Source of the DNA: Dipteronia dyeriana
Taxonomy: Eukaryota > Streptophyta > Magnoliopsida > Sapindales > Sapindaceae
Direction of reading: 5' to 3'
DNA: 64,000 bases
Assembly: GCA_032871835.1 (NCBI GenBank)
Contig: CM065300.1
Span: 72,028,017 to 72,092,016, forward strand
This document shows positions 22,077-34,160 of this stretch, in pieces. A program made the translations under genes and the position numbers. The notes below the pieces were generated by a model. That model did not search any database and was not told where the DNA came from. It was given only the letters and a program-made list of their open reading frames with translations. How positions within the stretch are numbered: the stretch's first letter is position 1; each line of letters begins with the position of its first letter.

Positions 22077-24085
22077 TGTAAGTTCCTCGGTTTTGATTGG
22101 CTCTTTTTGATTGACAAACCACATATTGGGGAATGAGCATGTAAAGGTAGTTTAGGTGATCCTTGTTCGTGACCAAGCTCAAGCATCTAAGTTATATCTC
22201 TTACTTAATTTCATTGAAGAGATATAGTTGCACATACTCACAACTCATGCATATTTCTTATTCGTATATGTTGTGTGTTTATATGAGTGTGCATTCATGT
22301 TTTGATATCTCTTTTTACATGTTTATATTGATCACATCTTTGCATTTGTATTGACATGCATTATGTGTCTCTCATACACACACAAACACACACACACACA
22401 CTTGCATTTGATTTGTTATGCATGTGTGCTTCATTGATGTCTATATGCATTCATAGTGTGTTTGTTATGGGTTTAATTCATATTCCATTACTTGATCGGA
22501 TATGTCCGTGCTTTCACAATGGTGTGCTTGTTTTAGCGCGCTGAGTGACCATTTGAGAAGGTTCCACTCTTCGCTTAGTTTGGTCTTTGGTCACATGGTT
22601 TTATTCCATGAGTTTGTGCATTCTTGTTAAAGTCCAAATCTGACATTTGATCACTCATTTGACCATAACTCTTTCTAATATCATCCAAATCATGTTTTGT
22701 TAATTCAAATAGAAAGTAGACCTCCATACCTTTCCAACGGTACATTATACGAAATGTTTGGGTGTCGTTTGGTCATGTTTTGAGCCTCTTGAAAGTGGGG
22801 TTGGGATGCTGAATTCCCAATGCACGGGTCTGACCTGTGCATTCACTCGTGCAATGACCTGGCGAGTATTTTTTTAGTCTCTATGCACGGACACTAGCAC
22901 GGTCACTGTGCGGGTATGTACGGGTCAATGCGCGGGTATGGACCAACGCACAGACCCGCGCACTACGCGAGTCTAGGCAGTTTTTTGTCAAAACGATGCA
23001 GTTTTGTTTTGCTATATATATATATATATGTTATCTTCTTCCCCATTTAGACCTAGAGCTCCTAATTTAAAATCCAAGAGTGAGAAATTGACTCCTAGAG
23101 AGAGAGAGAGCTCCCAAGAACACTTTTTTACTCAACCAAACTTCCATCCATGAACTTCTAGCATCATTCTTTATTATTCAAGCATGAGTCTTCATATTTT
23201 TCATGAATAGACAATCTCTACATGTCTTAGACTTCATTATTTCATTACTATGACATGTATGCCTAGGTTTTAGCTTTTATAGCAAATTAAATACATTTTC
23301 TTGTGTTTAAATGCTTTTATGACATGCTTGTGATGTTTGTTGTTGGTTGAGAATATTCTTTTGTGATAGCTAGAATTTAGGAAGATTTTACCCTTCTAGC
23401 TAAATCTATATGCTTTGCATTTAGATATTATTTAGGTCTAATTGATTGCATTTTTTAATTGCATGAATTATTCTTTGCCATGTTATATGACAACTTTTGT
23501 TGAATGACCTTTGTTTGATAATTAGATATTCGTCTCTCATAGCTATATCTAGTTAAGTCTTATTGCACCTGCATTTAGACATAAATATATAGGAATTGCG
23601 TTTATTGAATTCTTTGAATTCCTAGATAAGAATTTAGTGTTGCTTATCACTACTTGTATGTTTGAATATTTCATCATATTCACTTAGGTTTTTTGACTTT
23701 TCTTTGAGGTTAAGTCTAGTGACTAATTGGTTAGTGCACAAGCAAGTCAATCAAGAATCATTATGAAAGCCCATTGGGTAGTAGTGGTGGGTTAGTAACC
23801 TTAAAGTGTGACTAGGTGGTCAACTTAGGTCGTAAACATCATTACAATAGTGGATTTGAGGATTGGATATGGCTAGAAGGATAGCCCGTGGTTATTCCCT
23901 TGTCGAAGGGTTTCCACGTATATATCGTGTGTAGTTTATTGTTTTAAGCATAATTAGTTTAATTGAAGGCTTTATAATTTGGGGTAATATTTGGCAATAT
24001 TGATTAATCAAAAAATTGTTAATTGATTCGATTAAAATCTATTCACCCCCTCTTTAGGTATAGACACACACACTTTTAATTTTCA
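22077..24085 (+). repeat. Element A 3' LTR
   Basis: Begins TGTAAGTTCCTCGG immediately after the purine tract and ends TTTTCA. The 5-bp flank follows at 24086-24090. Confidence 0.9.
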
Positions 24086-25100
24086 TCAGGGAATGGGGTA
24101 TGGGTGAGAGAGATACAAATGAAGACAATGAGAAAATAAATGGGAGGCTATTTATTAATTACTCGCATAATACAAGTACAATGTGAATCAATGATGGAAA
24201 TGGAGGGTCTAAGCTTATCCTACTATTTTATCTCTTCTCTCTACCTCACAGACATAGCTGCAGATGACAAATTTCGACGTGTCGATAAGTGGCTAATTCC
24301 TCTATGGTGAAACAATGGCGAAGATGCTCTGCTTTTTTTCTCTCAATTTTTTGATGTCTTTCCCTTAGCTGGGATGTTATATTTATATCCTCCATCTTCT
24401 GCCGATCGAATCTCCTACAATTTAGTAGATTGGTCGTATCATCAGATTTGATTGGCGTTAATGGTGGGTGTCAAATCATGCTGGAATTGCTCCCGTTGAT
24501 TACATCATGTTTTCATTTGAATATAAATGGTGAATCTGTTGACCCATTTGTTCTCACTATGGCACTTTAGTGGCAAAAAGGTCAACCCTATTGCTTAGAG
24601 GAGAATTCTGGCTTTCTTCCACAGTGGCATGGTTCCCTGATGCACTGGTCTATTGGCGTGGCCCTTGTTCTTCCTTGCTGGTGCTTTTTCAGTGGTGCTC
24701 TCTCTTTCTTTTTGCTTGGTGTGCTATATAAGTTTCCTGAAAAGGTTGTGAGACAGTACCGAGGTACTCGGGTATTGGTTTGACATCATGGTATCAAGGT
24801 TTTAGGTAGGAGGTAGATCCTGGATGGGTCACAAACGAGTGTTGAGATGTTTGAATACCGGGCAAGTACCTTGGTACCTAGGTTCTGCTCGAAACATGGT
24901 AGCATTGGTGAATTAGTGTTGTCCTTTTCCTAGATAGCAGTTTTGAAGTACCCAAGAAGTAAAGGGACCGGTCCCGATGTTGATTCCACCGGGTAGGTCT
25001 TACCAGATATGCCTTACCTGGTATCAAGCTGTGCGTCCTACCAGGTACCAGACTGGGTGAAAATTCCACTTTGGTCCTTCGACAGAATTATCTGTTAATA
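24086..25100. other. Right part of insertion X
   Basis: No gene. It contains a TATATAA box at 24725-24731, a possible LTR end at 24788 and a PBS-like TGGTATCAAGG at 24789-24799. The last 300 bp hold several inexact TACC(A/T)GGTA motifs. Confidence 0.6.
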
Positions 25101-25960
25101 AAAGTTGTTTCCATATCCATTTGATATTCTTCAACATTTCGCAAAGCTACGATTGCAAGTATCATCCTAATGAAGGTTATTCTCATCACAGGAGAATACG
25201 TATCAAAGTAATTTATGCCTTCTCATTGATTGTAACCTTTAATTACAAGTCTAGCCTTATACTTATCAATTGATCCATCCGTTTTCATTTTCCTTTTGGA
25301 CTTTAGCGGTTTGCATCCTGGAAGAAGGTCGACTAATTCCCAAGTGTGATTCTGCAGAATAGAATCAATTTCTCTCTTAATAGTCTCTTTCCGCACGAGT
25401 CCTTCTAAAGAGCTCACTGCTTGCTTCATCATTGGATTTACATGGAAATACACATTCAAAGAACGAATCATTTCTAGATTATGTCTGGGATATCAGACTT
25501 ATACACCAAAACTCGATTAGCACAACTATTATGTGCATATCCAATGAAAATACAATCAACGGTTTTCGAACTTATTTTCATCTTCTTAGGTTTAGGTACG
25601 ACCGCTTGGCAAGACACCCCTACATTCATAAGAATTTATAGGAAGAATTTCGTCCTTTCCGTAGCTCATATGTTGTATTGTCTACTTTCTTTTGGGGTAC
25701 CTTATTTAAAAGGCAATTGCTAGACTATATAGCTTCACTCTACATGTTCTGAGGCAATCCAGAACTTATCAACATTGCATTCGTCATTCCTTGAAAGGAA
25801 TGATTTTTCCGTTCAACAACTTTAATTTGGTTAGGGGAATACGATATAGTGGTTTGATGTTTGATTCCATGTTGTGCACAGAATTCTCTAAATGGTGCTT
25901 CATACTAACCAACTCAGTCACTTTTTAGTGAAAACAACCACCTAGAAGGTTTCACTTATG
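25101..25960 (-). pseudogene. Copia C integrase end and reverse transcriptase start
   Basis: Minus order: integrase core motif FCAQHGIKHQTT and VVERKNHSF (about 25900-25790), which includes the catalytic Glu region; PKPKKMKIS and CIFIGYAHNS (integrase C-terminal); then RT motifs LQNHTWELVDLLPG, KYKARLVIKGYNQ and EYQMDMETTF, ending at insertion X. Integrase would join cDNA to the chromosome. There are stops in the MWSEA-equivalent position and after GYNQ. Confidence 0.85.
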
Positions 25961-26189
25961 GTCATCCCTTAGGCATGAATCTCATGCAGAATCACTTGAA
26001 GCTCTTGGATTTGACTTATAATTGTCTTCGAGTCCCTCATCTTGTAATCAAGAAAACTGGCCCATAACAAACCTTTTGGATCTGGCATCCTCAGTCTTGT
26101 ATTTCCGGTATAACGACTCACATGGTTTTTTTAGCTGTTTTCTTTGTATATACACTATACAACGAGTCTCACAGCCCATTCATTATGTA

Positions 26190-27024
26190 ATTTCAGCACA
26201 GAAAATCTAAACAATTCTATGCATCAAAAGCATTCCATGACTGAACATCTCACTCTTCACCACTATTGGGTTTAAGAGCATATTCAGTCAAGAACCTTAC
26301 TAGATTCAGCGGAACATTTTCATGACTCACATACTAGCTCATCACAGGATCTTCCATGTTTCTCACGAATGAGTTGATGACCGGAGTCAATATTGCCACA
26401 CTTGACCCCAAGATAAACACATCTCCCACAAGCACTGAGTTAACAACTAAAGTGTCTAGTTCGACAGTTGGACTAACACTATAAGTAACAAGTGGAACAC
26501 TTGTGTTCACGTTTGATTTTCCCACCCTAATATCTAGAGCATATCAACTGAATTAATTTGAAAATTAATTCTCATTAAAATTGGCAATATTAAAGTCATG
26601 AAATTGATATTTCAATTAATCCAGAATTAATTATTGAAATAAATCATCATGAAATTGATAATTACAAATTTGAAGTTCAAAATAATTGATTTTGACAATA
26701 ATTACCATTTTAATCTCACACATCTCACTCGTTACCACTGTTGACCATATGAGCCTCATCAGTTAAGAATCTCGCAAGATTCAATATGGTCAATTAGAGC
26801 AACATCTTTTGTTGCCATCTCTTGAAATTTAGACCACTAAATTTCTCTTGTTTCTCCATATGGTTCATCAGAACCAAAACCGGAGACACAAACGATATCA
26901 CCCTTAGGGTATTCATTTAACCCATAAAAGGGTTCACCATCGGGTCGGTCAACTGACCCACAATTGGGTTGACCACCGGAGTCTCTTGAGCCAAGCTCAA
27001 GTTTACAGTTGATTTGACAGTCAT
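26190..27024 (-). pseudogene. Copia C gag (decayed, partly duplicated)
   Basis: An ATG at 27024 starts MTVKSTVNLSLAQ. NHMEKQEKFSGLNFKRW and NLARFLTDEA follow, a motif set seen in Tnt1-like copia gag. A second related start, MGKSNVNTSVPLV, is at 26525, followed by NLVRFLTEYAL near 26300, so the gag N-terminal part is present twice. Stops interrupt both copies. Confidence 0.75.
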
Positions 27025-27469
27025 CTTACGCAACCAAATATTTTTTGTTTGAACCGCAAACAAACAATGATGTAAACAACCAATATTTCACAATTATCAC
27101 TAATTCTCGGGTTTTATCAAATACTGATACATCAATTGATATATTTTCCAATAACACAATAGTATATATAACATATAATTTATTTACTATATTAAACCAG
27201 ATATGGACCACACTTCTCTATCAATGTAACACGTCATGTATGTATACTGAAATATAGTATCTACACTGATATAATATATCAACCGCAGTGATATAAAATG
27301 TTTCACATGCTGATACGAAACTAAAACCATTGTGTTTATATAATGATGTTCATGAATACTATATATATATACCATTGTGTTGATCAGATGTATAGGTACT
27401 CCAAACCAATGTTGCCAATAATGGTATAACATGCTTTCAGTTATCATAATAGATATACATAATAATATT
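27025..27469. other. Copia C leader left of element B
   Basis: AT-rich sequence with no gene seen. It should be the 5' untranslated region of copia C on minus, cut by B. Confidence 0.55.
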
Positions 27470-29003
27470 TAATTACTTATTTCGTTGACAAACCACATTT
27501 GGGGTTATATATGTAAGGGTAGTTTAGCCGTCTTTGTTTCTGACCAAGCTTAAGCTCAAAAGGTATATCACTTTGCTTAACCTCCTTTGAAGCGATTTAG
27601 GCACTCATTCACTCTAAAGTATGTTTTAATCATCTTGAATTAGTGTCCATTTACTCTTTTGTGTGCCTTATATCTTCCTATCTCTTGTTTGCCTAATTGT
27701 TTGTTATGTTTGCCTAGATAAGAGGATTTTCTTCTTGGCCGCGATTCGAAATGCTTGCTATACACATGCCGTCACCGCGGTGTTGATCAAGCGTTGTATG
27801 TTTTCCACACTACGACATGTGCACATGCATGCATAGTGGTCCCTCGCAACGGTGTTCTTCAATCGTGCCTTGCTTCATTCACCGCGGTCCAAACCGCTAT
27901 TGGTATAAATGCCTCTAGAGTAGTTATGGCAGTGGTCCTACCCAGCCATGCCATATTGCATGCATTGCCGTCTAGACACTTGCCTAGACCGTGGTATGCA
28001 CAACGGTTTTGATGGGATTCTGTTTCCTAAGTTAAAAATGACGATGTTCTCTCTATGGCTTTTATATATATGTCCTCTTTTTCTTCTTTCTTTGTGAAAG
28101 AGTCAAGAATCCATTTTTTGAGAGACCAAGCCTTCTTAGAGAGATAAAGACTCCTAAACATTCACCTTTACTCAACCCAACACCATTTTACGATCATCTA
28201 AGCATCTTCTTGCATCTTCCAAGCGTGAGACTTCATTTTTAATTGACTAGGTAATTTCTACGTGCCCTACTATTTCAAGTTTGATTCGTATGCCATATGT
28301 ACCTAGAAGTAGCATTTATTGTTGATTGAATGCTTGCTTTTATGTTTAATTGCATTTATAACATGCTTGGGTTGTTGTTTGTTGGTTGAGATTAGAGTTT
28401 TGTGATAGCTAGAATTTGTGACCATTGTACCCTTCTAGCGAAATCTATTGCATTTGCATTTAGATAATTGAAATCTAGGATTTTGCATTCGTTGTCAGCC
28501 TTAAATCCTTAGATAAGCTTAAATGTGTTAACCTAGAATTTTTACATCTAGAATATTTACATATATTCACATAGGTTGCATATTCTCTTCGTGGTTGTTA
28601 AGCTTTGCGACTAAGTGTTTAGTACACAAGCCTGTTGGTCCAAGATCACTATTATAGGCCCGTTGGGTAAAGTGAAAGGGTTAGTAACTAGAGAGTGTGA
28701 CATGAGGTCAACCTAGGTTGTAAACTTTCATTCAAATAGTGGATTTCGTGGACCTTATGTGTGTCTAAGTGGATTAACCCGTGAGTTTTGTCCAGTTGGA
28801 GGGTTTCTCACGTAAATCAAATTCTTGTATTTTTTTGTGTGCTAATTTGTGTTTATGTGAGCTAATTTGTGTTTATGTGAATACTTGATAATATGAGGTA
28901 GTTTCATTAAAATTGATTAATACAAAAAAATGGCAATTGATATGATTAAAAACCTATTCACCCCCTTCTAGGTTATTAAACATACACAATGTAGGGAATT
29001 TCA
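27470..29003 (+). repeat. Element B 5' LTR (5' end damaged)
   Basis: Matches 38110-39605 from the ATTGACAAACCACATTTGG region on, and ends GGGAATTTCA. The equivalent of 38081-38100 is missing or replaced. Confidence 0.85.
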
Positions 29004-29005
29004 AT

Positions 29006-29017
29006 TGATAACAGAGC
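29006..29017 (+). promoter_or_regulatory. Element B primer-binding site (two changes)
   Basis: TGATAACAGAGC, two changes from the initiator tRNA-Met site TGGTATCAGAGC of element A. Confidence 0.75.
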
Positions 29018-29148
29018 CGGTGCCTAGACACACTTAGGTGATCCGTGCTTTGTGTGTGTCTTGCATTTTTCATTTTTTGTGCTTGCTTTCTTGAATTTAG
29101 TTTGTTGCATTGCATTTACACTTATCTCATTCATAAACCTCAAACACA

Positions 29149-31200
29149 ATGAGTGGAAACAGTGGTGGAACCGAGGGAGCTTCAAGCATAAGACCTCGCT
29201 TACTCACCGGAGTGAACTATGCCTCTTGGAAAGGCAAAATATAGTCCTATCTCCGTCAGATCGATGATCATGCTTGGATGGCTATTGAAGATGGATACAC
29301 TCTTCCAACAATGACCACTGAAAAGGAAGATATAGTTCTCAAGCCCAAATCTCAATGGAGTAAATAAGAATTCGAGGCTTCCAGGTGGAACAACAAGGAG
29401 GTGCACACAATCCTTTATGCCGTGGACGATAATCAATACAAACTGATCCAAACCACTAGGAATGCAAAAAAGGCTTGGGAGATTCTACAAACGGCTCATG
29501 AAGGTGCCGAAGTAGTCAAGGATTCCAAGCTTCAAATCCTTCAAATGCAATTTGAAATTATTAGGATGGAGGAGCATGAATGCTTCAAGTCTTCAACAAC
29601 TTTCAAGTGAAGTTGATGAACATAGTCAATCAAAGCCATCAACTTGGTGACCCCTATTCAGATAGAAGAATCAAGGAGAATATTATGAGGTCGCTTCCAT
29701 CAAGATTCGAGTCAAAGGTGATAGCATTTAAGGAGAACAATGACTATAAGAATATAAAGCCTAGTAAGGTTATTGGAAGACTTCTTACTTATGAGTCTAG
29801 GTGGACTTCTACTCTAACACCTTCAAAGAAGCAAAAGAGCATTGCATTAAGGATCTACAAGGTTGGAGAGAAAGAGGAGGATGAGTCAGATGAGGAAATG
29901 GCCTTCATGGTAAAAAAGATTAAGAATTTCATGAAATTTAAGAAGAAAGACTTTGAGTCCAAGGGAAAGGAAGTTAAGAAGAAGACTCCCTTCAAGAAGA
30001 TGGAGAAATCACAAAAGAACACACCAATAAAGGCATTCAATGCTATGAATGTATTGGCTTTGGACATATTGCTTCGGAATGTGCCAATTTAAAGAAGAAG
30101 AAGAAGAAGAAGAAAGGAAAGGCCATGGCAGTCACTTGGAGTGATAGTGAAGACCTAGAAGAGAAAAAAAAAAGTTTTCGAATGATGAAGATCAAGTTGT
30201 AAACTTTATTGCTTTCACATCATCTCATAGTGGCAAGAAAGTTTAGAGTGAAAAAGATTAAGAAAGTGACTCAAGTGATGAAAGCACTTTAAGTCCAAGT
30301 TCAAATTGATGAGGAGATGGACTATGCAGACTTTATGAAGTTCTTTGAGAGTTCTAGATTGATGAAGAAGAGGGAGATTCAAAAGTTGAAAAAGGAGAAT
30401 CTCGAGTTGGCTTCCAAGGTGACTCACTTGAGTGAGAGAGTGAAGAGTGGAAGAGAGTTGAAAGAAAGCTTGAAGTTAGAGCTTGTTATTGTCAAGAGTG
30501 AAGAAAGCTTGAAGAAGGAGCTTAGAGAGGCTAAAGAATTAATTGCCAAGATGACCTCCGGAACCGATAAGCTTGATAAGATGCTCCCAATTGGGAAGAG
30601 CCATAGTGATAAGAAGGGCTTAGGATATGTGGAAGACATGGAAACAACATCCTTGAAGAGGACTGCTTTTGTCAAGAGTGAGGAGTCAAAGAAAATCCAA
30701 GGTCCATAACAACCATCAAAGAGGGTTGAAGTTGGAGAATCTTCAAAACAAGCTTAAGTCAAGGCTTCAACAAAAACCCAAGCCAAAGGTCAACCACAAC
30801 AAGCTAGAGTACATCAAACAAGACCACAACTTCCAAGGACTTCTCAAAATCCCCTACACTCAATCAAGAAGGGATGCAATCTTGGCTCAACCACAAAAAA
30901 GAGAAGTGGCTCAACATCAAAGGACAAATCAAAGGAGAAGGAAGCCTTACAAGTTTGCACAAGGCTATGGTATGAATTGTTACTTTGCTCATATTTGTCA
31001 TTATTGTGGTATTGAAGGCCATGTAAGGCCAAATTTTTTTAAGTATATTAATTTGTGTAGAATAGAAAGCATGATGGAGAAAAATATGCTTAGAAGAGCC
31101 AAAAAGCATGCACCTAGGAACTTTAGAGTCAATGAACCCAAGACTTCTAGGAATGAAAATGTTGCTACTAGGTGGACTAGAAAAGATACGTATTTTTTGC
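29149..31200 (+). pseudogene. Element B gag (broken)
   Basis: Starts MSGNSGGTEGASSIRP at 29149, then LLTGVNYASWKGKI, IEDGYTLP, AWEILQTAHEG and LQILQMQFE, all copia gag motifs. A first zinc knuckle CYECIGFGHIASEC (about 30039-30080) is intact, followed by a lysine run. A coiled coil follows at 30317-30540 (KKREIQKLKKENLELASK). The second zinc knuckle CHYCGIEGH at 30996 has its fourth Cys replaced by Phe (31035-31037). Several stops and frameshifts (KGKI-stop near 29242, near 29355, 29610, 30060) break it. Confidence 0.87.
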
Positions 31201-31228
31201 TATGTGGCTCAAGTAGTCTTGAAGGCCA

Positions 31229-31475
31229 TGGCCTCTAACATTTGGTATCTTGATAGTTGGTGTTCTAGGCATATGACCAGAAACAAGAGTTTCTTCGAGA
31301 CTCTTGTGATGGAGGATGGTGGATTTGTCACTTTTGGTGATGGTTCACTGAAAAATGTCATATGGAAAAAAAACATATCCATTCCCGGTTTGCCCTCCTT
31401 GCTTAATGCTCTTTATATGGATGACTTGCAAACCAATCTTATTATTATATCACACTTAAGTGATGAAGGGCTTTC
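31229..31475 (+). pseudogene. Element B protease region
   Basis: WYLDSWCSRHMTRN: the aspartic protease active-site motif D-S-G reads D-S-W (31252-31260). FVTFGDGS and the LLNALYMDDLQTNLI segment follow. The protease normally cuts the gag-pol polyprotein; loss of the active-site Gly would inactivate it. The frame is cut by solo LTR Y. Confidence 0.82.
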
Positions 31476-34160
31476 TGTAACACCACCAAATCTAGGACCC
31501 AACGGACCGAGATGTTACGTGATCCGGATCTTACAAAAACCTAAACTTACAATAGTCACAACTTGTATCATCAATAATGTATCCACAAAATACAACATGT
31601 ATATCTTATACCATTCATTTCACTAAAATCTCTAGAGTCAAACTTAATTACAAAATTAACTAATATCGGACACTTACAACACATGCACACAAAGAATCTA
31701 ATTCTTCCGAGCAATACATATCTCCAATATTTTAATATAATCTCCATCACTTCTATGACCAAAAATTCAATCTCCAAAATGATGGTGATGAGGGGTGAGC
31801 CATCAACTCGGTAAGTAAATTCATGCATAATACGTAAAAATTAAATGGCCTTTATAAAACCTTTACCTTCAAAATCTTGATAATAAACATTCCAAGGAAT
31901 TTAAACAATAAAACATATTATAAAACATGAATTAACATTTTAATACAATATACGTACTCAATATCAATAAAACAGTTGAAGCCATACTTTAAAACATCTT
32001 CATTCACATTCTTAAATCTTAAATCATTTCATTAAAGAGGAAATACAATATCAAATCAAAAGATTATCTATTAATCATAATTTAAAACGCTATAATTTTA
32101 CGAAAGTAAACGGTACAGATCATTCACTTTATAAAACGGTCAGTAAATTATTTTACAGTATAAACAATATGCATTAATCAATTTTGGAAAACGGTAAGCT
32201 CATGTCTCGTAGTGTCACAAGTACCTGTGTGGCACGACAATAACAATATGCCACAATTACCCGTGTGATGCCGCAATAACAATATCACAATTACCTGAGT
32301 GATGTGGCAACAGTATGTGTGCACACAATATCCCAGCTGAGCCAATAACAATAACGGTAACTACAGAACAATGAGCTAAAATGGTTTTACGAATTCATAT
32401 ATATTTGAAATCAATAGCATGTCGGTACTCGGTACAGATAATAATAGAATTCTCAGTAGAACCATTTCAGTATAAATAACAATAGTCAATTGTATTCAAA
32501 ATAAGTAAGGAATTTAGTTCAAAGTCATTAATACCAAATATTTATGACAGCAACTTTACTTCAAATCGGTGAAATCCTTAACAAAATAAAATAGAGTATA
32601 AAATGATAGGGATATTAGAAACAGTAGTTCGATAATTTGAAACATAAATATTTCCTATAAATATTTAAAAACATGAAAGAGCTTGCTACATATTATACAT
32701 TTTGGAAAACATAACACATCATGGATGAGTTTACTTGCCTCGAATACGAACGAATCGGCTCTAGCTCTAGAAGCTCAAGCGTCACTCAAACCTATCAATT
32801 TACAAATTGATTTACTGTCATAACCTTATCACCACAGTAGGTAAATCAACATAGAACTAAACTTAGAAATCTAGTTTCCAGCTAATACAACTGACCATTC
32901 TCTGATCTCCTATTTTTAATAAATTTTCTACAGCTCCAAATATTACAAAATTTGTCATGGACAGTCTAGAAATATTGAAAATACTACCATACAATTTTTG
33001 ATTCAATCTAGGATCGATAGCATGTCCAAAAAATTAATTATATTCTTGTTTATCCCAAATCTATCCAGTAGCCAACCACAGTCCACTCCGAAATTTATAT
33101 AAATATTTATACTCATGTGTAAATCATGAAACCCTGCAGATGTAATCTAGACATATAAGGTAATCTACATTAAAATTTTCAGATCAATACGGAGTCATTA
33201 GATCATACAAAATACCAATCTTTCATGGTTCCATAAACTATCCAGCAGAATTCAAACACTGACCTATGTCTATTCCAAAATTCAAAACAATATTTATACT
33301 CACATAAATCTCATGAAACTTTACAGAATGATACTAGACATATATTTCTACATTCATATAAATTCTCATGATTTTTAACGATGATTAACAAACCCAAAAC
33401 AATTTTACGAAATCTGTGGAGTCTAGTAAAAACAGGGGATCTCTAGAAATCTTTATAATGGTCCGAAAAATCCAATTAAAATCATGCTAATGACCATGAA
33501 CCATGGAATGTATACAAATCAATCTTATACATGTTTATTCTCATAAATGGTTCATAAAATCAATCTAACATATCTAAAAAATTATTGACAAAGAACAACT
33601 TAGCACCAAGTTCCTCAAACAATTGCTTATATCATGCTTCTGTCCAGTCTGTTCAGAGCCATATATTTCACGATAGAGAACTTCAATTGACATCTCCACC
33701 ATACAGATTCAAGAACTAAAAGAGTAGAATATGCTGACCAAATTTGAGTTCGATCGGACCACAAATCGTTTTCCAAAATGTTCCTAGAAGAAGTCTGGAC
33801 AGAACCTCATTACAACTCCAAACACAACTCTCTCCTTTCTTTCTCTCTTCTTTTCTTCTTTCTTTCTCCACCGGTTCCCTCCACTCGTGTCTATCTCTCC
33901 TCTTGAATCACACTAAATTCAATTAAGGGCTTATCAACTAACAATTTAATCGGGCTTAGGCCTTAACATTTAAAATAGGAATAAGTGGGGATACCAATTG
34001 ATTTGGGCATAATCAAACTCATTTCTCTAGACATAATTAAAATCCTGACTAATATTATCATTTTGGGCCTCAAGTCTTTTAGAAATTAAATTGAGCCTAA
34101 ATTTATAACAATTGAGGCCAATCACTTGAGAACGGTTTGACCCATTTTTGGGATCTTACA
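31476..34160 (-). mobile_element. Solo LTR Y (2.7 kb) inside element B
   Basis: The plus-strand ends are TGTAACACC and ATCTTACA, so on minus it reads TGTAAGATCCC...GGTGTTACA, an LTR with TG...CA ends and 5-bp inverted tips. Flanks CTTTC (31471-31475) and CTTCC (34161-34165) fit a target duplication with one change. No coding domain or second LTR is present. It interrupts the B protease-integrase reading. The length suggests a Gypsy-type LTR, but the family is not proven. Confidence 0.75.
32210..32310. repeat. About 44-bp tandem repeat in solo LTR Y
   Basis: Three degenerate copies of a unit with CACAATTACC(T/C)G(T/A)GTGATG and GCAATAACAATAT segments. Confidence 0.7.

Larger units (their letters stand above)
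16853..24085 (+). mobile_element. Non-autonomous gag-only retrotransposon A (TR-GAG-like)
   Basis: LTRs of about 2.0 kb (16853-18851 and 22077-24085), PBS TGGTATCAGAGC (18855-18866), a broken gag, then a non-coding tail and purine tract AAAGGGGGAGA before the 3' LTR. No protease, integrase, RT or RNase H is present: the sequence passes from the end of gag to a tail that matches B after its RNase H. Flanks ACAGG (16848-16852) and TCAGG (24086-24090) fit a target duplication with one change. It is the same family as B, judged by LTR start, gag and tail. Confidence 0.88.
16739..25100. mobile_element. Insertion X in copia C (itself split by element A)
   Basis: The copia C frame stops at AAAGTTGTT (16734-16742) and resumes at AAAGTTGTT (25101-25109). 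Either a 9-bp duplication, or a 5-bp duplication AAAGT flanking an element that starts TGTT, explains this. Without A, X is about 1.1 kb. It contains a TATATAA box (24725-24731), a TG...CA-type end at 24788 and a TGGTATCAAGG primer-binding-like site (24789-24799), suggesting an LTR and leader of a retrotransposon. I see no second LTR and no coding region. Confidence 0.65.

Noticed and set aside
16739..25100. Helitron as explanation for X
   Set aside because: No CTRR end or terminal hairpin at the right border, and a target duplication is present, which Helitrons do not make.
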